Shown piece by piece: positions 11,070-28,540 of a stretch of 64,000 bases of DNA (position 1 is its first letter; every line of letters starts with the position of its first letter). The translations under genes and the position numbers were made by a program. Source of the DNA: Ascidia mentula (taxonomy: Eukaryota > Chordata > Ascidiacea > Phlebobranchia > Ascidiidae); NCBI GenBank assembly GCA_947561715.1, contig OX387199.1, forward strand, positions 13,211,001-13,275,000, read 5' to 3'. Under the pieces are notes generated by a model. It did not search any database and had not been told where the DNA came from. It saw only the letters and a program-made list of their open reading frames with translations.

Positions 11070-14000
11070 CTATTTCATATTTTTCTTCAACTTAGCCAAA
11101 GCAACCAGTCTTTCATCTCTCCATTGTCTTCTTTTGTTAAGTTCGTCGGGAGAAGATGGTATTTGAGAAGACATAGTCTGCATATTAAAAATAATAGTCG
11201 ATTCTCGCCGCCATTATTAGTAACAGGTACTGGTAACAGGACTTATTACGAAACAATGCATGTATAAATATTAAGGAGGCAGTTAACTATCGAAAAATAA
11301 CGTTCATTAAATTGTATGCTTGTATAAGGATAATTTCAACTGGATAATTAAACTCTCTGTTTACGAGCACTGGCAGTCGGCAAGCGCCATAGGCGTCGAT
11401 TTAGGGGTGACATGTCACCCCTCACAAACAAACAGGGGTGACAACGCATGTATTGTCACCCCTGGATTTCGTTTGAAATAAAAAGTATTGTCTAAAAAAA
11501 CCACACAAATTATACTATGCCTTAGGTAGTTTTAACGACCTGTATTATTACCGTCACAATCATGGCAAACACAAGTGCCTCGTGGATTTTTACGCTTTTG
11601 TTGTAACATAATGGTGAGAATCGGCATTGTTGTGTAATAGATTTGTTTGTTACTTCATAATTATTTAATCTGCAATTGACCGAGTGAAATAAAAATGTGC
11701 CGCTTTCAGTACGGCGGGTCTAGAATTAAAGTTTTCAAAACTTAGTGCTACAACAACATGATTCGGTGTAAAAAACAAAGTGACACGAAACGGAATTTGC
11801 GTCGTTTACCTATGCTTAGGGCGATACGACTGACGAAATGTTTTTTGCGTGTTTCTAAAACCTGGAAAAGTCACCCTTAATATTTTACAAAATCGACGCC
11901 TATCGCAAGCGCTGCCCACGTGTGTGGATGAAACAATAATAGTTAAAAAAATCACAATACTTGATACTTTTGATAATTAACACACTGCAATTCAAAATAT
12001 AAATTTGTTTGTTACCAGTATATTGCTCGTGAGTATTTTAACATGAAAAAAAACACAATACTCTAAAATGATGGTATGTTTATTGTTGGCTTTATGGTAA
12101 ATTTTCTGTGAGAAGTGAGACCATTTATATTTTGTCACTCTGTACAAGAGCAACAGTGAACCTTTGTATATGATAATTATACTTTGTACTTACTCCATCA
12201 ACATTATCCAATGTATTTCCCTTAAAACTTGGCACAGCTCCAAAAGTGTTGGATACTCTGATGATGGACTCACTGTATCTCTCCATATAATTTCTTGTGC
12301 CTTAAAAAAAGTTTATCAGTTGCTGATTGCTTTCAAAAAAAGGGATTGTGAATGTATTGCAGTAACAAGAAGTTTTGAGTGGTGTTCTATATGTGTCTGT
12401 CAGAAAGGTCACTGCAGCATAAAAAATCACCTGTTGTCATAAAATTGTGTGGAAAAAGGGTGTTGTTTGTAATAAAAAAACATTTTTGTACAGCAAAAAA
12501 ATGTAAAGCTATACCTTCAGCATTGAGATGAATGGTTTCAAAAGGTCCTATGAATGCATATCGCATTCCAAGACCAGTAGTGAAGATTTTGTCAACATCC
12601 TCCGGTGACATAACGCCATCCTAACAAAAAAAATTACATTGTTCAAAGATCAAATAAGTCATCTGTTGTGTCAACATACTTCCACTAATCTCCATGCTTC
12701 TCCAATGATGGCATACTGCAAGCGATTAAGGCCAAAACCATCAATTTCCTTGTTAAGCATAACTGGTGTTTGACCAATTTCAGTCATCAAGTCTTTTGTT
12801 TTAACAATCACAGACTGATCTGTTTGTGGATGAGGCACAATTTCAGTAAGTGGGCAGTGGTATGGTGGATTGCACTGAAAACAATAATATAATAACATGA
12901 AACACCTTAGATCTTCAACCGAATACTTCACAACAAGAGTATTTTCAATTCCTATTTACATAATCAGTTTGTTTTTTCACGATACATCATGTTCTGTTTG
13001 CTTTTAAATGTACTTAAAATTATAAACCAATATGTTTCAAATGCTTGCATTAGCAATTTGTTTTGAAACTATCAACCTTTCAGTTCTAGGAATTAGAAAG
13101 ACCTTCCTACTAATCACTTCAACTCAGGAAGAACACAAAACAATTAACATAAGGTTAAGTATAGCAGACAAAGAAATTGATATTTCAAAAATTACACCAC
13201 CACAGTAAATTTAATCATATATTTAAAAAAAGACCTACTGGATGTGCAACAATGCATTGTGAAACCCTTGACAAGTCAGTAAATATCTTTGATGGCAAAA
13301 TGCATGAAGTTGAACTGCAAATAACAGTATGGTTGCTTGTGCATGCATCCGAAACAGCACCCAAAACTTTTTTTTTCAGTTCCACATTTTCAGGAACACA
13401 CTCCTATCAAAAAGTAATTGAATTGCATAAATTTACCTTGAAGGCTCAGGTTGCACCCATTAAACAATAGTATTCCAGTCGAAGAAATTCATATACATGG
13501 GAAATAACCTTCTATTTTATTTTGAATATTCTTACCTGAACATGAATGGCCCCATCTACTGCATCAGTCAAATTGTTGGAAGTTGCAATTAACTTGCATT
13601 GGTCATCAGCTGAATGTGACCCCCTCAGTAAACCTTGTTTCTCAAGGTCAGATAATTGTTCCCTGGTGAAAACTCAATTAATTTAAAAAAAAAAATATTT
13701 AAACTCCTACTTATAACTGATATATTGACGTATATATAATTATTTCACAACCCCAAAAAAATATATATACCTTATAGAGGAAATAGCACCTTGAAGCTGA
13801 CTTTCAAGCACATCATACAAAACAACTGAGTAACCTGCACCAGCAAAGAGCATTGCCCAACTGCGCCCAATCAGGCCACTAAAAATAATATAAAATAAAA
13901 AATTAAATTAATTGAAAATAGTAATTAATATGAATTTTTCATTAAGCATTACACATGTTCCAATCATATAACATGCCAATCTAAGTTTGCTAAACGCAAC

Positions 14001-14602
14001 AGTGCATTCCAATTCCTCATGACTAAAAAGATATGTTTACATTTTAATAATTTTTTTAACAGCACCAAACCCTTTGAAAAGATATTTAATTTAAACCCCC
14101 ATTTGCAAATTCGTTACCAATGTTAACGACTTTGCATGCTGACTTTTGTGCTTATAGTACAGTTTTGTCACACTGAGCAGTATTACAATATAAACTCAGA
14201 AATCATTTGACATGCCATGAATAATCACCTCTGTGCCACATTTGACATGTATGCCAGGGGTTGTCGACATGTCTGCACAACAAGTCATTGGCTTTTGGTA
14301 ATTTCAATTTTTTGGTGTTTCATGCAATTGTAAACACACAATAAATTATTATTGTTATCTTATTTAAATAGTAACACAAAATTGTAACCAAGTAGCCTGA
14401 AGCAAATATTTTTGCTTGAACACCATCTACTGGGCGTTGATTTACCAAAAGAACTAATGCAGTTTCAGTTATATTTAGGCCGGTCTCGCACAACTGCTGC
14501 AGTTTGGCTAAATCATGCAAAAAACCTACTAGGAAAGCATTTTGCGCCAAGTTTTGCTCATTACCTTCCAATTATTCCCACTTTCTTCATGCTAGTTTCC
14601 AT
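11070..14602 (-). CDS. CRYL1: Lambda-crystallin homolog / L-gulonate 3-dehydrogenase
   Basis: NAD-dependent oxidation of L-gulonate to 3-dehydro-L-gulonate in the uronate (glucuronate-xylulose) pathway; cytosolic, 3-hydroxyacyl-CoA dehydrogenase superfamily. Coding exons, right to left: 14565-14602, 13771-13878, 13536-13662, 13239-13403, 12680-12874, 12515-12620, 12194-12300, 11070-11177 (954 nt, 317 aa; human 319). The Rossmann motif G-S-G-L-I-G spans residues 12-17 and the first intron. Family residues seen: [46 protein letters not shown] and [20 protein letters not shown]. The short C-terminal exon ends [16 protein letters not shown], as in the human protein. Human HPVNPP reads HPCNPP here, at a splice junction. 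The last intron carries a hAT-like insertion. Divergent from Par6. Confidence 0.95.
11388..11904. mobile_element. hAT-like non-autonomous DNA transposon in CRYL1 intron 7
   Basis: A 517-bp insertion with terminal inverted repeats (left end CATAGGCGTCGATTT, right end AAATCGACGCCTATC), flanked by a perfect 8-bp target duplication GCAAGCGC at 11380-11387 and 11905-11912. Eight-bp duplications are the hallmark of hAT elements. Near the left end lies a perfect 20-bp palindrome at 11403-11422 (GGGGTGACATGTCACCCC core), followed by a second spaced GGGGTGACA/TGTCACCCC pair. No transposase reading frame, so non-autonomous. Confidence 0.85.
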
Positions 14603-14927
14603 CATTCAAAAACTAAGTTTCTGTAAAAAAAAAATAATGCATAATTTAACAGTCTGTTTAACGTTTATAGGTGGATATAAGTTCTGCTACAACTGACAGC
14701 AAATGCACATGTGAAGACCATCTAATATGATAAACTGTTCAAACTCAAACAGAGCAAGAACTTCCATGCTCACATTGCAACATATTTTTGCTTTTTGTCC
14801 AGTTCTAGCGGAAAATTGCAGGAACGCCCAAAATTTGACCAAAATAAACGCTCCATGACAAACGAATTCCGTGGACCACGCCAAACCCTGGCCTACAGCG
14901 CGACTTCGCAACGAAGTATTTCGCAAC

Positions 14928-16540
14928 CCAGATTGGAAAGTTTGCAAACTGCGCGGAGGATTTTTTTCTGTCGGTGGTGATTGCGCGGATTGTGCGCGGA
15001 CTAGCGATTTTTTTGCGCGGATTGTAGTAGATTTTTTTGTTGTTTAGTAGTCTGTGCCTTCAGTAACAAGCTTATTTTCCCTTTGGCAAAAAATATTGGA
15101 ATAATGTATTTTTAGAACCGATTCATATCACTTTAATGTTATTAGCGTTTACTTAAATAAAATTGCACTTTTCACAGATGATTATATCCGGTTTTTTAAG
15201 CGCTTGTCTGCTACAATGACTTGGCGTAGTTGCCACGGGTGGCGAAAGCTAGTTGGAGGGTTGCGCGTTGGAATCCCGTGGTCATAACTTTTTTTCTCCA
15301 GGAACTTATTAATGTTTTATTGGTGTTCTTCTTTCTGACACGGAGCTACAACGCATATAACCTAACAAAACCATTTGCCACAAACAACTGTGAAGCAAAA
15401 ACAAGTGTTTCAAAACGTTTCAACTTTATTTACACTTGATTTGTTACTTGCCAGTTGCCATCACGAAAATTTATAAAAGAAAGGGAAACTTGGGTTCCTC
15501 ATCTTTTTGTCGTGTAACCACTTTAGAACCATGCCTATGTTTACTGCGACGATCTTTCGATACGGGGATGATGAGTGCCATCCCATGTTTCTTGCTGCCT
15601 TTAACATAGAGTTTGGCCTTCTCGTATAACGCCTCGTCACACTGGATTGCATGGGGCATAGACCAATCAACGATTGTTCTGTTTTTGAGAACTTCAAAAC
15701 TTTGTTGCCCATCCGTTTCTTGTTTTTCCATTACTCGTAGAATGACTCGGCAACTGCTTCAGTGCCTGTTTTTGCATACATAATATGAAAAACCAAGCAA
15801 AATTCCTGACCAATTTTCGTGTATAGCTCGGGGTCGATGTACCTATATGGCGCGGATAAACTTTCTTTCGTTAAATAAGGCAGCAATAAACGATCTTCCA
15901 TCATCGAAAGAAACTTTGGTGAACGTTTTAGAAACAAAGAAGGAAAACTCAAGCAACCGAGTTGTAGAAACATCAATTTTAGAAAATGGCTCTTGGCTTG
16001 GGTCGCAATCTTCCGTCTTAATGTGATCAAACATTACGGCAAAGTGAGTTGAAACATAGGCTAATCCCCAAACTACATCAAGTAAGGTTGACTTTAACCT
16101 CCTATATATGCTGGCAGAAAACTCGGCCCAAGAATTCAAAAACGCATGTTCTTCCAAAAAAAGATCAAATGGATTTCCAAATTTGACGAATGTGCGTAAT
16201 TTCGCCATTATAAAATACAGATGGCAAATACTGCATTCACCCCGCTCGACCTTGTCCTTTTTTCGTTGTTCGTGATTTTCGAGAGAAGGAGAGAAAAAAA
16301 TCAACGCTCAGGTCAGTGAAGCATATCCAAAGAGCCTTCAAACAGAACATTGGTGCTGAACAGTTGGGGTCTTGGGGAAAAGTCATCCAGTGTTGCAAGA
16401 CTTGGAGCGATTTGTGCGCGGATTAATAATTTTTGCGCGGATTGCTAGTAAAATCACGAAAATTGCGCGGATTTTTAACCGATTTTAAAAATTCTGCGCG
16501 GAGGATAAATCCTCCGCGCACGACATATTTTCCAATCTGG
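14928..16540 (-). mobile_element. hAT-like DNA transposon with GCGCGGA subterminal motifs
   Basis: A 1613-bp insertion with imperfect terminal inverted repeats beginning CCAGATTGGAAA and ending TTTTCCAATCTGG, flanked by a perfect 8-bp duplication TTCGCAAC at 14920-14927 and 16541-16548. Within about 120 bp of each end there are four (left) and five (right) copies of GCGCGGA. Clustered subterminal motifs are typical transposase-binding sites in hAT and P-type elements. The minus strand carries remains of one protein in more than one frame (15461-16304). The hAT assignment rests on the 8-bp duplication and the subterminal motifs; the protein gave no family I can name. Confidence 0.8.
15461..16304 (-). 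pseudogene. Decayed protein gene of the hAT-like element
   Basis: Minus-strand reading frames at 15843-16304 (153 codons), 15731-16030 and 15461-15731 overlap and together look like one protein that has lost its frame at least twice. Recognisable stretches are LDVVWGLAYVSTHFAVMFDH, YRYIDPELYTKIGQEFCLVF, KTGTEAVAESFYE and QETDGQQSFEVLKNRTIVDW. An N-terminal block with two cysteines (ECSICHLY) could be a zinc-binding remnant. I see neither a DDE core nor the classic hAT dimerisation motif, so either the core has been deleted or this is an accessory or unfamiliar transposase C-terminus. Confidence 0.5.
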
Positions 16541-17864
16541 TTCGCAACTGATGCAGTTTGCGATTTCCGGACATTCCGATTTCCGGACACTGCAAGCGCG
16601 AAGGATGTCGAACGAATTATAAGACGAATATAATAAAAACATGTGCATGTGCAAGAAGAAAGGAGTATGCCAAATTTGTTTTGCGCACGTCTTGGGGTCG
16701 TTGCGTATGAAACAATCGCCGGTCGAATCAAATGGAAAGTCAAACCTTCCAGCTAACGTTGTGTTTGTTTTATGGAGACGTTGCATTTTCGTCAGAGTGG
16801 CAGTAAAAAAACTCTGTTATTAATTTTTATTACTTCCAACCACTTATGTCTAAATTGAGAGAATCAGGGCCGTAGTAAACGCAGATGCGTTAGTTACCGT
16901 TAATTCAAACCTATATTCCTCTACAAATGCATTTTCATCCAATCTTTACCCGCAGAATTGTGAGTTTGCGCGAAGTTATGCTATACCATGAATACACAAA
17001 CATAACCTACTAAACTCAGTACTCCATACAAACTGTGCATACGTAATTAATGGATTGTTTCAAATTAGGCATTCATCAATACTCAATAAAAGACGATGTC
17101 AAGATCAATGAGGCAGACTGACGTACATGCATTCTTACGTATTCAGTTAATTAAGGCAGCAGTGTACATATAAAGTGTAATTTGATAGATCAGTTCAGGG
17201 CTGTCTCGCGGGCTTGCAAAAACAGTCATTCTTACACAATCAATTTTCAAATGCCTGAATTGCTTAAACAATGAGATCAAATTCTGTTCAATCAAGCGTA
17301 AATATTTTCTCAAAGTTTTGTTGTGTGTTATCTGTCGGCTCGATATCGACGGTATGACAAATTGACATATTAACGATAGTGATGTAAGTGTTCGAGTGAG
17401 TGACTAATGTTTTGGGACGATTTTAGTATAAAAGTATACGTTCTATTTCGTTTTTGTGCTACATGTGTAAGATATTACGTTTGTGCCACTGATCACCCCT
17501 TGTGGGCATTGTGAAAAGTCCTACTCCTATAATCCTACGCACACTCTAGAAAAAGCGATTTTATGTGGGAGGGTGTGTCACAGTTGGGGCTACATTTGTT
17601 TAGTGTTGTGTTTTAGGGGCACAATTCTCGCAATAGTTCTAGAATGCAGCTTAAACAACTTTACGAAACATGTCAACATAACGATATATATAGCGTAATA
17701 CTTTCGCATGTTTGAATTTTTGGGGGTAGCTTATTAGATTGCATTTTGTGAAACAAAATACCATAAATTTGTTTACATCTGTGTTGATTATATAGTACAT
17801 CAATATATACATATGTATTAATACATTGCAATACATTTAGATTTTGGTACCTTAGTGTATACTA

Positions 17865-20800
17865 ATGATGACCATGGACAAAGTTGCAACAGGGTCTAGG
17901 GGACCCTCTCCACCACCAACTGGTGCATTTTTGCAAGTTAAAAGCAAAGTAAGTTGTCTGGGTTATGTGTCTTTAATTTTTAAATACCTGTATTGCTATA
18001 TATACAGTTTATGCACTGTTTGCCATAGTTTATACATGTGAAAATCAGAATGAATGTCCAAGGGTTTTATTTTTGTCTGTTTTGATAGAGAAATAAATGC
18101 AACTGTAACTTTTGGACTAAATTCCTTCAAAAACCAGAAACTTTATTTTTGGTTGACTAAAAATACATTGTATCCAAAAAGGAACATTGTTACTAAACTT
18201 AATACATTGCTATGCATCAATCTAAGGACAAAAGGGTTATTTTTTCAGTGGTCATGCACGTTGTTGCAATCTGTTTCCTTTTGCGTAAAGTCAAATAGTT
18301 TAGTTGTTGAACATGGTGCAGATATTATGCATGTAGCATGTACATTAAGTTTGAGACAGATATTACGCATGTGCATCAAGTTTGAGACAAATATTACGCT
18401 TGTACCTCAAGTTTGAGACAAATATTACGCTTGTACATCAAGTTTGAGACAGATATTATGCATGTACATCAAGTTTGAGACTATTGGTGTATGCAAATAT
18501 GTCCGAAAAGAAATTGCGAGCCACCACATGCAAAATAGTGTTTTTTGTATGTTTTCTTGACCCATGTTACAGCACACTTAATCTTTTTGGTTACAAATAT
18601 ATTCAAGACCTGTATTTCAAAGTAATAGTTACAAAACTAGGGTGCAAACACTACCTCAAAAGCTCCCATCGGTATGTATCAAACATTACGCATTCCAACA
18701 TTACTGTGATGATTTGCAGTAACATAGGCATTCATATTTGTAATGCTCGACCACAGTTAACCTAATTTACAAAAATTTTGACCCCCCTTTAAAAAATCCT
18801 GGATGCGCGAATGATATAAGTATATAATCATGTTTATCTATGTTGTAGTCATTCATGCAATAAAAAGGATTTGCTTTGCATTTTGTCGAAATTTAGTATA
18901 GTTAGATCTTGACCAAACTTTCTCATACAAATATCCTCTGCACAAATGCTAAAAAACAATATTTTTCAAGTTTCAAGCTGAATTTCGACGTTTTCCTTTG
19001 GATGTGGAGCGTGACAACTTTGACGATTTCTTTCATCGATTGCAGTCATTACACCATTTGACAAACTTTGACTTTGTCATCACCTATACTGACCCAGTAC
19101 ACAGTGATCTTCTTCCAATTAATAACGATGAAAATTTTACCAAAGCAAAGCAATCGTGTGTGAACAGTCTGATGCGTGTTTACGTACACAGAAAAGGTAC
19201 CTGCAACTTACTCGAAAACATAGTTGGGATTTTTGCTATTTAATGTCCTTTCTGATGCAATAAAATAATTTTGTTTTGCTGAAAAAAAGTTACTAGGATC
19301 TGATTAAAATTGTTTAGCGTATTTTATGAAATGTGGTGTATTATTGCCAATATGTTCTGAAATATGCGATGATTTTTAAACTTTTCTACTTGCGTTCATG
19401 CTGTTATCTTGTAGCACCTATATCCTGAAAAAAGCATAAAATATTAGCCCTGGGTTAAAAAACGATCTGTTTTCTAAGTTTATACAAATTATATTACTTT
19501 ATCTTGACTTTTGTCAACTCAAATACCACTTGGAAGACCTTTGGTACCACAATTTAAAAACCACCAAACTAGGGTATTAATTTTTATATACAGATAATCT
19601 TAATATGATGAATGGATTTGGGCAATCAACAGTGAGAAGGAAGAAAGGTAAAAAAGCTATTCCAAAAATCAGTTTTCCTGAAGATTTTCGACCGGTTTCT
19701 GCAATCATTGATGTTGATATTTTGCCCGAAACTCTTCGAAGAGTAAGATTGCACAATTATGGTGTAAACAAGCCACTAGGTAAATATTCAAATATGTTTT
19801 CTGCTCCTGCTGCATAAATTTTTGTGTTGTGTCACTCCACAGAAATTTTTATGTATAATTTACTAAAATATGTAAAGTAATTTAAGGATAGTGATTGTCA
19901 GGTAATTGCTTGCAGTTCATGTTTTTGGAGCACTGTAACATAGTATCATGTGCATGAAAGTTGTTGCCTTTTTACCAAGTATATGTGAAGATGTTTATTT
20001 TGGTTGTAAATTTTCTACAAAACAACATGATCCTTACACTATTTACTATTAGAAGGATGTTTGTTATAAAAAAGTCCCAACTCATAATTTACCTCAGGCT
20101 TCTCATTCCAGTAATATAATAACACAGTTGTTTGTCAATGGATTTATTAAAAAAAAAACAGTAAAGATTGCCTTTTTAGAATTGTGTGTTAAAAGCTTGT
20201 TAATATTTCTAAAGGTTTTTTTATTCGTGATGGAGTAAGCTTGCGAATGTCAGACAATGGTCTGGAAAAGGTCCCAGGAATATTTATTTCACGATTGGTG
20301 CAAGGTGGACTGGCTGAGATGACTGGATTACTTGCTGTCAATGATGAAGTATTGGAGGTAAACAGCATTGAAGTGAATGGAAAGTCATTGGATCAGGTAA
20401 ACCACAAACAGGGGATTTTATTGAACACTCCACTGATTTTTTTTCTTTTGCTATTGTTAAATATTTGCAGTTTCCACATAATTATTTTGGGAGCAAATAT
20501 TATAGGATTATGCACAAAACAATGTTTTTTATCACAATTAAACCTGGAAAAATGTACAAGCTTTTGTGTAAGCACATTAATTGGATCATGAGAGTTACAA
20601 ACTGATTAATTTGTGGGGACTAACATATTTTGGAGTAAACCCTCATCACTTTGGACTTTGTTTATCTTCAAGTTATAATGATATAGCTTGGATCAATAAA
20701 GTTGATTTTTACTCATATTTCACTATCTTAACAATGTCAGGCTGATTAACTCAGGTTTATTTTATCTACATTTGTATTACTATCACCATAAATCTTAAAA

Positions 20801-21554
20801 ACTGTTTCAACTTTGGTAAACTTGTATTGTTTGCAACAGTACATTAATACAAACTTATGTATATACATTTTACACATAATGCTTTCTGGGAGTAGTATAT
20901 TGTTGGTGACTTTTGTCACTTCATAAAAACAAATACAATGAATGTTACACCACTTACACTATGGTGATACTTCTATGGCACAACAAAATTTCCCTAACAC
21001 TGTTCACAATCAAAAAGCAAACTGGTTATTAAGGAATATGATCAGAAATTCTTTTTTGGGTTCTTAATAAACATAACCTTTACTTTAAGGTGACTGACAT
21101 GATGGTAGCTAACAGCAGCAATCTTATAATCACGGTGAAACCTGCAAGCATGCGTAATACAGTTGCCCCTCCTCGATCAAAATCACAAGATCCCCTCAGC
21201 ACAACTTCATCCCCACAACATCACAGCTATGAATCAGATGATGATGAGGACATAGTGAAAGATCTCTCATCCACGTCTTCCAAAGCTCGTTCTTCGGATC
21301 GAAGTGGGGATAGCAGTCACCAAATTCATCGTTCAAAGCCTTCACCAAGTCCCTCTCCAAAGCGTGGATCTCCAAAATTGACCAGGTCAGGGGAGGTAGT
21401 TACATCAAGGGCGTACAACTCTTCTCCGCGCTCATCAGCATCACCGTCTCGCAGAAGAGAAGGCAATAGTGGTAGAAAACCAAAGAAAAATCGTGATTCA
21501 GTGAAAGCTAAACGCAGTAGTGAGCCTTCGGACAATGCAACACTAACCTTGTAG
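17865..21554 (+). CDS. PARD6: Partitioning-defective protein 6 (Par6)
   Basis: Scaffold of the Par3-Par6-aPKC cell-polarity complex; binds aPKC through PB1 and Cdc42-GTP through CRIB-PDZ at the apical cortex. Exons: 17865-17948, 18971-19196, 19594-19779, 20215-20396, 21090-21554 (1143 nt, 380 aa). The PB1 domain starts at [12 protein letters not shown] and includes [14 protein letters not shown]. The semi-CRIB is [13 protein letters not shown] (about residues 131-143). The PDZ domain runs from about 150 to 246 with [32 protein letters not shown] and NLIITVKPA, all near-identical to human PARD6. The C-terminal tail of about 130 residues is Ser/Arg/Pro-rich and poorly conserved. The first ATG of the tandem ATGATG was taken as start. 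A polyadenylation signal AATAAA is at 21823-21828. Intron 1 holds a 31-bp tandem repeat. Confidence 0.97.
18349..18482. repeat. 31-bp tandem repeat in Par6 intron 1
   Basis: The phrase GTTTGAGAC recurs at 18349, 18380, 18411, 18442 and 18473, exactly 31 bp apart, separated by variants of ATATTACGCNTGTNCATCAA. A partial unit precedes it. About 4.3 copies with a few substitutions each, so an ordinary intronic minisatellite. Confidence 0.95.
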
Positions 21555-22371
21555 GTGTAAAAACTGACCCTTTATATTCTTTTTCTGGTGCTTCTGCTGT
21601 TTTGTGTACAACCAAAAGTGCATAGCTTATGTAAAATGCTTATTTTAACATTCATACTGTTTTTTTATTGTTGATTGCAATTGAAATCAAAAGTTACGAT
21701 TAGGTTTAGTGAAGTTTTCAGTGGAATATTTTCAACTCTCACCAAAATGTGTGCTTTTTATTATTGAAAGGTTTATTGTGCATATTGTCAAGTGTCTAAA
21801 ACTGAACGATTTTCTAACAAGTAATAAAACTAATGAAATTGAGGTGGTAATAATTGTAAAAGTTTATTTATCACATGAAGTACAGTATGCGAAAAATCAA
21901 TTGGGCTGCAACAGCTCTTCGCAAAATGTAAAAAAAACTAGTTTAAAATAAAAGTTTTAAGTAATTCTACCCAGAAGCATTTGCATTCAAACTTGTAACA
22001 CCAACCATTTTCAAGGCACAGTTCTATTCAACCATTATACAAGAAGTCCAACAAAATAAATGCTGACACAAGTATTGACTGCCTGCTATCACAAAAATAG
22101 ATTTGTTTCACTACTATCGGTCAAACTAAAAAGCAATTGTTAATCTAGAAATTTATTTCAAGCACTCCTAAAATGTAAAAATAATATAATGGGTTACAGA
22201 GGAAAAGTATTAAAATACCAATCCCAAAAGTGCATAACAGCATTGACCATGAATGCATGTTAAAAATCTAATACCTGGCTGCCTAACATGAAGAAAAGTA
22301 ATGAGTATGCATAAATTAAACAGATTTTGACAATGACTGCTATTTAGAGTTGGTCGTAGTTGAAAGTTGAA
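21555..22371. other. Convergent 3' region between Par6 and the mannosidase
   Basis: About 0.8 kb holding both 3' UTRs: AATAAA for Par6 at 21823-21828 on the plus strand, and TTTATT at 22152-22157, which is AATAAA for the mannosidase on the minus strand. No other feature is visible. Confidence 0.6.
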
Positions 22372-27133
<4,762 letters not shown>

Positions 27134-27140
27134 TCTTGCA

Positions 27141-27397
27141 ACTGTACCACAAATGATCAAGTAAACGCTCTGAGGTTTCAGACAAACACAGGAAAATTAA
27201 ATGCTTTAACTTCAAGTGTAAACACAACTTTTTACTTACGCTATAACAAAACTGGTAAACAGAACAAATGACAATTGATTTTCTACGTTTCCCGACGATG
27301 TGGTTATTTACGATACAACGGTTTATAATTAGAAATGGCTTGGCTTTTTCTAATTTGTTACGTCGACCATCGTCACGCACAAGCGCTCTTATTATTT
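27141..27397 (-). other. Likely 5' untranslated exon and promoter-proximal region of the mannosidase gene
   Basis: Reading right to left, a good donor AGC|GTAAGT ends an exon at 27240 and an acceptor TACAG opens the coding exon at 27141. The upstream exon frame meets TGA directly after the junction, which supports ATG 27133 as the start. The fold-back transposon begins at 27398, so the promoter must lie within this short stretch or beyond the insertion. Confidence 0.5.
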
Positions 27398-27652
27398 ACC
27401 ACCCTCATTCTGGCAGAATAATTTTGCAAATTTGCCACATTCTACAAGGTACAACAGGCATTTACTCAAAAATTGTTTTTTTGGATTAGAATCAAATTAC
27501 AGAGATGAGCAAGCAGATCAAACCTCAAAAAACATTTAAACAACATTTTCCGCAGCTGTATCAATCAAAAAAATCGCGAATTAAAAAATTCGCCTGGTTT
27601 TGCGATTCAGCATAATGGCGGCATGCGAAAAACTAGTCTAATACAAAGAATT

Positions 27653-28540
27653 CTGCTCGGCGTTCTTGCAATAGGTGCCAATATTGACCAATATCAAGGG
27701 AACGGAAATTTAATTCTCTACAACATGCAATTAACAAATTTGAAATTAAGGTGCCGGATGACCTTCAAATCGCCCATTGAAGACGACCCGCTTTGAGCGA
27801 ATCAGCAGCGTAATGGCGTAATGTCGGCATGCCAAAAACTTCCCTATTAAAACAATTCTGCTCGGCGTTCTGGCAATAGGTGCCAATATTGACCAATATC
27901 AAGAGAACGGAAATTTAATTCTCTACAACATGCAATTAACAAATTTGAAATTAAGGTGCCGGATGACCTTCAAATCGCCCATTGAAGACGACCCGCTTTG
28001 AGCGAATCAGCAGCGTAATGGCGTAATGTCGGCATGCCAAAAACTTCCCTATTAAAACAATTCTGCTCGGCGTTCTGGCAATAGGTGCCAATATTGACCA
28101 ATATCAAGAGAACGGAAATTTAATTCTCTACAACATGCAATTAACAAATTTGAAATTAAGGTGCCGGATGACCTTCAAATCGCCCATTGAAGACGACCCG
28201 CTTTGAGCGAATCAGCAGCGTAATGGCGTAATGTCGGCATGCCAAAAACTTCCCTATTAAAACAATTCTGCTCGGCGTTCTGGCAATAGGTGCCAATATT
28301 GATTAATATCAAGAGAACGGAAATTTAATTCTCTACAACATGCAATTAACAAATTTGAAATTAAGGTGCCGAATGACCTTCAAATCGCCCATTGAAGACG
28401 ACCCGCTTTGAGCGAATCAGCAGCATAATGGCGTAATGTCAATAAAAACTTCCTTATTACAACAATTCTGCTCGGCGTTCTTGTAGTAGGTGCCAATATT
28501 GACCAATATCAAGAGAACGGAAACTTAATCAGGTAGAATA
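27653..28540 (+). repeat. 205-bp tandem array, left arm
   Basis: The phrase CTGCTCGGCGTTC occurs at 27653, 27858, 28063, 28268 and 28468. The first three spacings are exactly 205 bp and the last is 200. The units are nearly identical, with a few substitutions in the innermost copy. Confidence 0.95.

Larger units (their letters stand above)
14603..17864. other. Divergent promoter region between CRYL1 and Par6, with transposon insertion
   Basis: About 3.2 kb between two divergent starts, half of it the hAT-like element at 14928-16540. The flanks (14603-14919 and 16549-17864) should hold the promoters of CRYL1 and Par6. Rejoined without the element the spacer would be about 1.6 kb. No other gene was recognised. 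Confidence 0.5.

Noticed and set aside
15230-15439. Plus-strand frame with a hydrophobic run within the hAT-like element
   Set aside because: Short, opposite to the element's protein remains and without similarity to known proteins.
16423-16823. Several frames of 60-106 codons on both strands at the right end of the hAT-like element
   Set aside because: They run across the transposon end and its flank, overlap one another, and show no family similarity.
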